A stretch of 6,666 nt of DNA from an uncultured Clostridia bacterium (lineage in GTDB: Bacteria > Bacillota > Clostridia > Christensenellales > Borkfalkiaceae). Shown piece by piece: positions 4,854-6,666 of this stretch. Within the stretch, counting starts at the first letter, position 1, and the number at the start of each line of letters is the position of its first letter. The notes beneath the pieces are model-generated. The model was not told where the DNA came from. It made no database searches and was given only the letters and a program-made list of their open reading frames with translations. A program made the position numbers and the translations under genes. The stretch lies in NCBI GenBank assembly GCA_947589335.1, contig CANPZH010000086.1:1-6666 (forward strand). The letters run 5' to 3'.

Positions 4854-5627
4854 ATGCGCTGGTTTTCCTCCTTGGACCCTGTCTTGCAGGCGTTCCTTCT
4901 CTCCCTGTTCATGTATGCCATGACCGCTTGCGGCGCGTTTTGCGTCTTTTTCTCGAAGAGGATCGGAAAGTCCGTTCTCACCCTGCTCACGGGAGCGGCG
5001 GCGGGGATCATGATCGCCGCAAGTTTTTTCTCCCTGCTCCTGCCCGCGATCGACTATGAGACTCCTCTCCCGTCCTATGTCACGGTCACGCTCGGATTTC
5101 TGCTCGGCGGAGCCTTCATCGTCCTGTCCGACCTTGCGCTCTCCCGTTCCAAACGCTTCTTTACCGGCGCGGGAGACCGCAAGAACGCCCTCCTCTACTT
5201 TGCCGTCACACTGCACAATCTTCCCGAGGGAATGGCGGTCGGAGTGGCGTTCGCCCAATGCGCAGGGGCGGAGGGGGCTGTGCTCTCCGCCGTGCTGCTC
5301 GCGGTCGGGATCGCCGTGCAGAACTTCCCCGAGGGGATGTGCGTCGCCTTTCCCCTGCGGGCGCAGGGGATGAGCCCCTGCAAGAGTTTTCTGTTTTCGC
5401 AGGGATCGGGCGCGGTGGAGATCCCCGCCTGCGTCTTGGGCGCCCTCGCCGCGACCTTCATCGCAGGGCTCATGCCGTGGGCGCTCGCCTTCTCCGCGGG
5501 CGCGATGATCGCCGTCGTCTGCTCCGAACTCATTCCCGAATGCTTCGGCGGGAACAAGACGCTCGCCTCGGCAGGCGTCGTCGCCGGGTTCTGCCTCATG
5601 ATGATCCTCGATATTGCGCTGGGGTAG
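4854..5627 (+). CDS. ZIP-family divalent metal transporter (GufA/ZupT-like)
   Basis: Inner-membrane permease expected to carry Zn2+ and possibly other divalent metals such as Mn2+, Fe2+ or Co2+ into the cytosol. At 257 residues it has normal length for bacterial ZIP proteins and about eight hydrophobic helices. The metal-site signatures are both present: HNLPEG at 121-126 and QNFPEG at 156-161, forming the two-helix binuclear site. Glu190 in GSGAVEIPA and SELIPE at 224-229 are also typical. The Q-NFPEG version with VGVAFA and FPLRAQGMS fits the GufA-like branch better than E. coli ZupT. The ATG at 4854 follows G5 (4841-4845) by eight bases, another G-only ribosome binding site like that at 3427. 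The SDR gene starts 35 bases after its stop without a terminator, so the two may be co-transcribed. The exact metal cannot be told from sequence. Confidence 0.92.
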   Translation: MRWFSSLDPVLQAFLLSLFMYAMTACGAFCVFFSKRIGKSVLTLLTGAAAGIMIAASFFSLLLPAIDYETPLPSYVTVTLGFLLGGAFIVLSDLALSRSKRFFTGAGDRKNALLYFAVTLHNLPEGMAVGVAFAQCAGAEGAVLSAVLLAVGIAVQNFPEGMCVAFPLRAQGMSPCKSFLFSQGSGAVEIPACVLGALAATFIAGLMPWALAFSAGAMIAVVCSELIPECFGGNKTLASAGVVAGFCLMMILDIALG

Positions 5628-5662
5628 AATAATTCCCCCGCGGATCGTCCACACTTTCTGAT

Positions 5663-6520
5663 ATGGAAACGGAAAACAGGACGGATACCGAAGAGAAGCC
5701 CGAGAGCAGGGAACAGAGAAGACCGCTGCGGCGGACGGCGGTCATCGTGGGAGCGTCGTCTGGGATCGGGAAGGAGACCGCGCTGAAGCTCTCCGCCAAG
5801 GGATACCGGGTGTACAACATCTCCCGCACGCCCTTCAAGGGCGACCGCGTGAAGTCGGTGACGGCGGACGCCGCGCAGGAGGGGGAGATCGGAAGAGCCG
5901 TCGTGGAGATCGGCGAAGAGCTCGGCGGGTTCGATCTTTTGGTCTACTCCGCGGGATTCTCGATGGCGGCGCCGCTCGAATTTGCGAGGAGCGGGGATTA
6001 CCGTTATCTGTTCGAAGTCAACTATTTCGGCGCGATTGAGGCGATCCGCGCCGCCGTGCCCTATCTCAGGAAGAAGGGGGGAAGGGTGATCCTCGTCGGC
6101 TCGATGGGGGGAGACGTCCCCATTCCCTTCGACGGATTCTATTCCTCGTCGAAAGCTGCGCTCGTCATGCTCGCGAGGGAGGCGGACGTGGAGATGCGCC
6201 CTCACGGGATCCGCGTGCTTGCGCTCCTGCCGGGCGGCACCGCGACCGATTTCACATACAGCCGCAGGGTGTACGGCGAAGAGGAGAGCAAGACCTACTC
6301 CCCGTCCGTGAAGAAGGCGTCCGCCGCACTCGCCAATCTGGAACAGGGCGGCATGACGCCCTCTCTCGTCGCGGATACCATCGTCCGTCTCGCCGAAAAG
6401 CGCAATCCGCCTCCCGTCTCCGCGGCGGGGGGGAGGAACACCTTTCTGCGCTATGTCGGCAAACTTCTCCCCGAGCGCATGACGGACTACTTTGTCCGCA
6501 GAAAGTTCAACCAGAAATAA
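5663..6520 (+). CDS. Short-chain dehydrogenase/reductase (SDR family oxidoreductase)
   Basis: Soluble NAD(P)-dependent oxidoreductase with a Rossmann fold, 285 residues; the substrate is unknown. The cofactor loop GASSGIG is at 30-36 after a beta strand (TAVIVG), and SRT at 54-56 after strand 2 suggests NADP(H) because of the Arg. The catalytic set is complete: Asn120, Ser147, Tyr160 and Lys164 (YSSSK). PGGTATDF at 190-197 is the usual loop after strand 6. The normal NNAG motif is YSAG (95-98), a departure from the classical pattern. About 23 very polar residues precede the first strand, an unusual extension. The ATG at 5663 is the only standard start after an in-frame TAA at 5630, yet no Shine-Dalgarno site precedes it. 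It lies 35 bases after the ZIP gene. The C-terminal tail, with LLPERMTDYFVRRKF, is amphipathic and basic. Confidence 0.9.
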   Translation: METENRTDTEEKPESREQRRPLRRTAVIVGASSGIGKETALKLSAKGYRVYNISRTPFKGDRVKSVTADAAQEGEIGRAVVEIGEELGGFDLLVYSAGFSMAAPLEFARSGDYRYLFEVNYFGAIEAIRAAVPYLRKKGGRVILVGSMGGDVPIPFDGFYSSSKAALVMLAREADVEMRPHGIRVLALLPGGTATDFTYSRRVYGEEESKTYSPSVKKASAALANLEQGGMTPSLVADTIVRLAEKRNPPPVSAAGGRNTFLRYVGKLLPERMTDYFVRRKFNQK

Positions 6521-6554
6521 TATTCACGCGATTTCGTTTCGCAAATTTCTTAGG

Positions 6555-6600
6555 TTCACGCGTTTCTTTGCTCCCTCCCCCCTTGCCCACCCCTTGAGGG
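6555..6600. repeat. Element A, copy 2 (left part only)
   Basis: TTCACG, a T-rich stretch, then CTTTGCTCCCT, C6, TTGCCCACCCCTTGAGGG repeats the left end of the element at 4005-4050 in the same orientation, with three substitutions near 6561-6563 and one fewer C in the C run. The match stops after GAGGG at 6600, inside the hairpin. A short copy of its first eight bases (TTCACGCG) also sits at 6523-6530, directly after the SDR stop. Confidence 0.75.
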
Positions 6601-6657
6601 TCGCAAAACGCATTTTTCGCACATCAGCACAGTGTGCTGTGGGCGGCGTTTTGCGAT
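6601..6657. repeat. Nested hairpin abutting element A copy 2
   Basis: TCGCAAAACGC (6601-6611) and GCGTTTTGCGA (6647-6657) are perfect 11-bp inverted repeats. Between them lies a second palindrome, CAGCAC (6625-6630) with GTGCTG (6634-6639) around AGT. The outer arm starts exactly where similarity to element A ends, so it may be a separate element inserted in it. The window ends nine bases later, so the right side cannot be judged. It lacks a T tract after the stem, so it is not a typical terminator. Confidence 0.65.
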
Positions 6658-6666
6658 GAGTGAGCG

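Noticed and set aside
5625..5630. TAGAAT as a -10 for the SDR gene
   Set aside because: It overlaps the ZIP stop codon and no acceptable -35 lies 15-19 bases upstream; co-transcription with ZIP is more likely.
5619..5640. Possible terminator between the ZIP gene and the SDR gene (GGGG...CCCC)
   Set aside because: The stem is only about four pairs and no T tract follows, so it would not terminate well.
5195..6205. Minus-strand open frame of 336 codons across the ZIP and SDR genes
   Set aside because: It is antisense to two well-supported genes on the plus strand and shows no domain or signal.

Overview
The window looks like chromosomal DNA from a GC-rich, Gram-positive-type anaerobe, probably a gut Clostridia lineage. 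I infer this from the gene families (a Clostridia-style galactokinase with an NHTDH motif, a NodB-type peptidoglycan/polysaccharide deacetylase, a GufA-like ZIP transporter), the consensus TTGACA/TATAAT promoters, the AAGGAG ribosome binding site and the compact intrinsic terminators. It lacks clear markers that would fix a genus.

Layout. Positions 1-279 hold the last part of a P-type cation ATPase, cut by the window edge. It converges on a minus-strand secreted polysaccharide deacetylase (300-977), and the two share one bidirectional terminator that lies inside the last ATPase codons. The deacetylase is divergent from a galK-galM pair (1044-3282). The galK promoter is near consensus with an extended -10, and it places the transcription start on the A of the galK ATG, so the message looks leaderless. 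GalM follows 10 bp later behind a good ribosome binding site, and a terminator closes the unit. GalM interconverts the galactose anomers and GalK phosphorylates the alpha anomer, so the pair forms the entry of the Leloir pathway; galT, galE and a sugar transporter are not in the window. Next comes a monocistronic, unrecognised multi-pass membrane protein of 168 residues (3439-3945), with a perfect TTGACA-17-TATAAT promoter and its own terminator.

Positions 4003-4850 contain no credible gene. They are a mosaic of palindromic intergenic repeats: a foldback element with nested hairpins, several CCCC-TTGA-GGGG palindromes, and two tandem 119-bp copies of a second element exactly 220 bp apart. In these two copies the right-end hairpin differs at three base pairs, and all three changes are compensatory. 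After the repeats come a ZIP-family metal transporter (4854-5627) and a short-chain dehydrogenase/reductase (5663-6520), probably co-transcribed. Just beyond them (6555-6600) the first repeat reappears in the same orientation, so direct repeats bracket the ZIP-SDR segment, followed at once by another long hairpin.

I found no defence, CRISPR, phage, toxin-antitoxin or RNA gene. The points most worth a second look are the apparently leaderless galK with face-to-face promoters, the covarying hairpins of the tandem repeat, and the unknown membrane protein with a perfect promoter.
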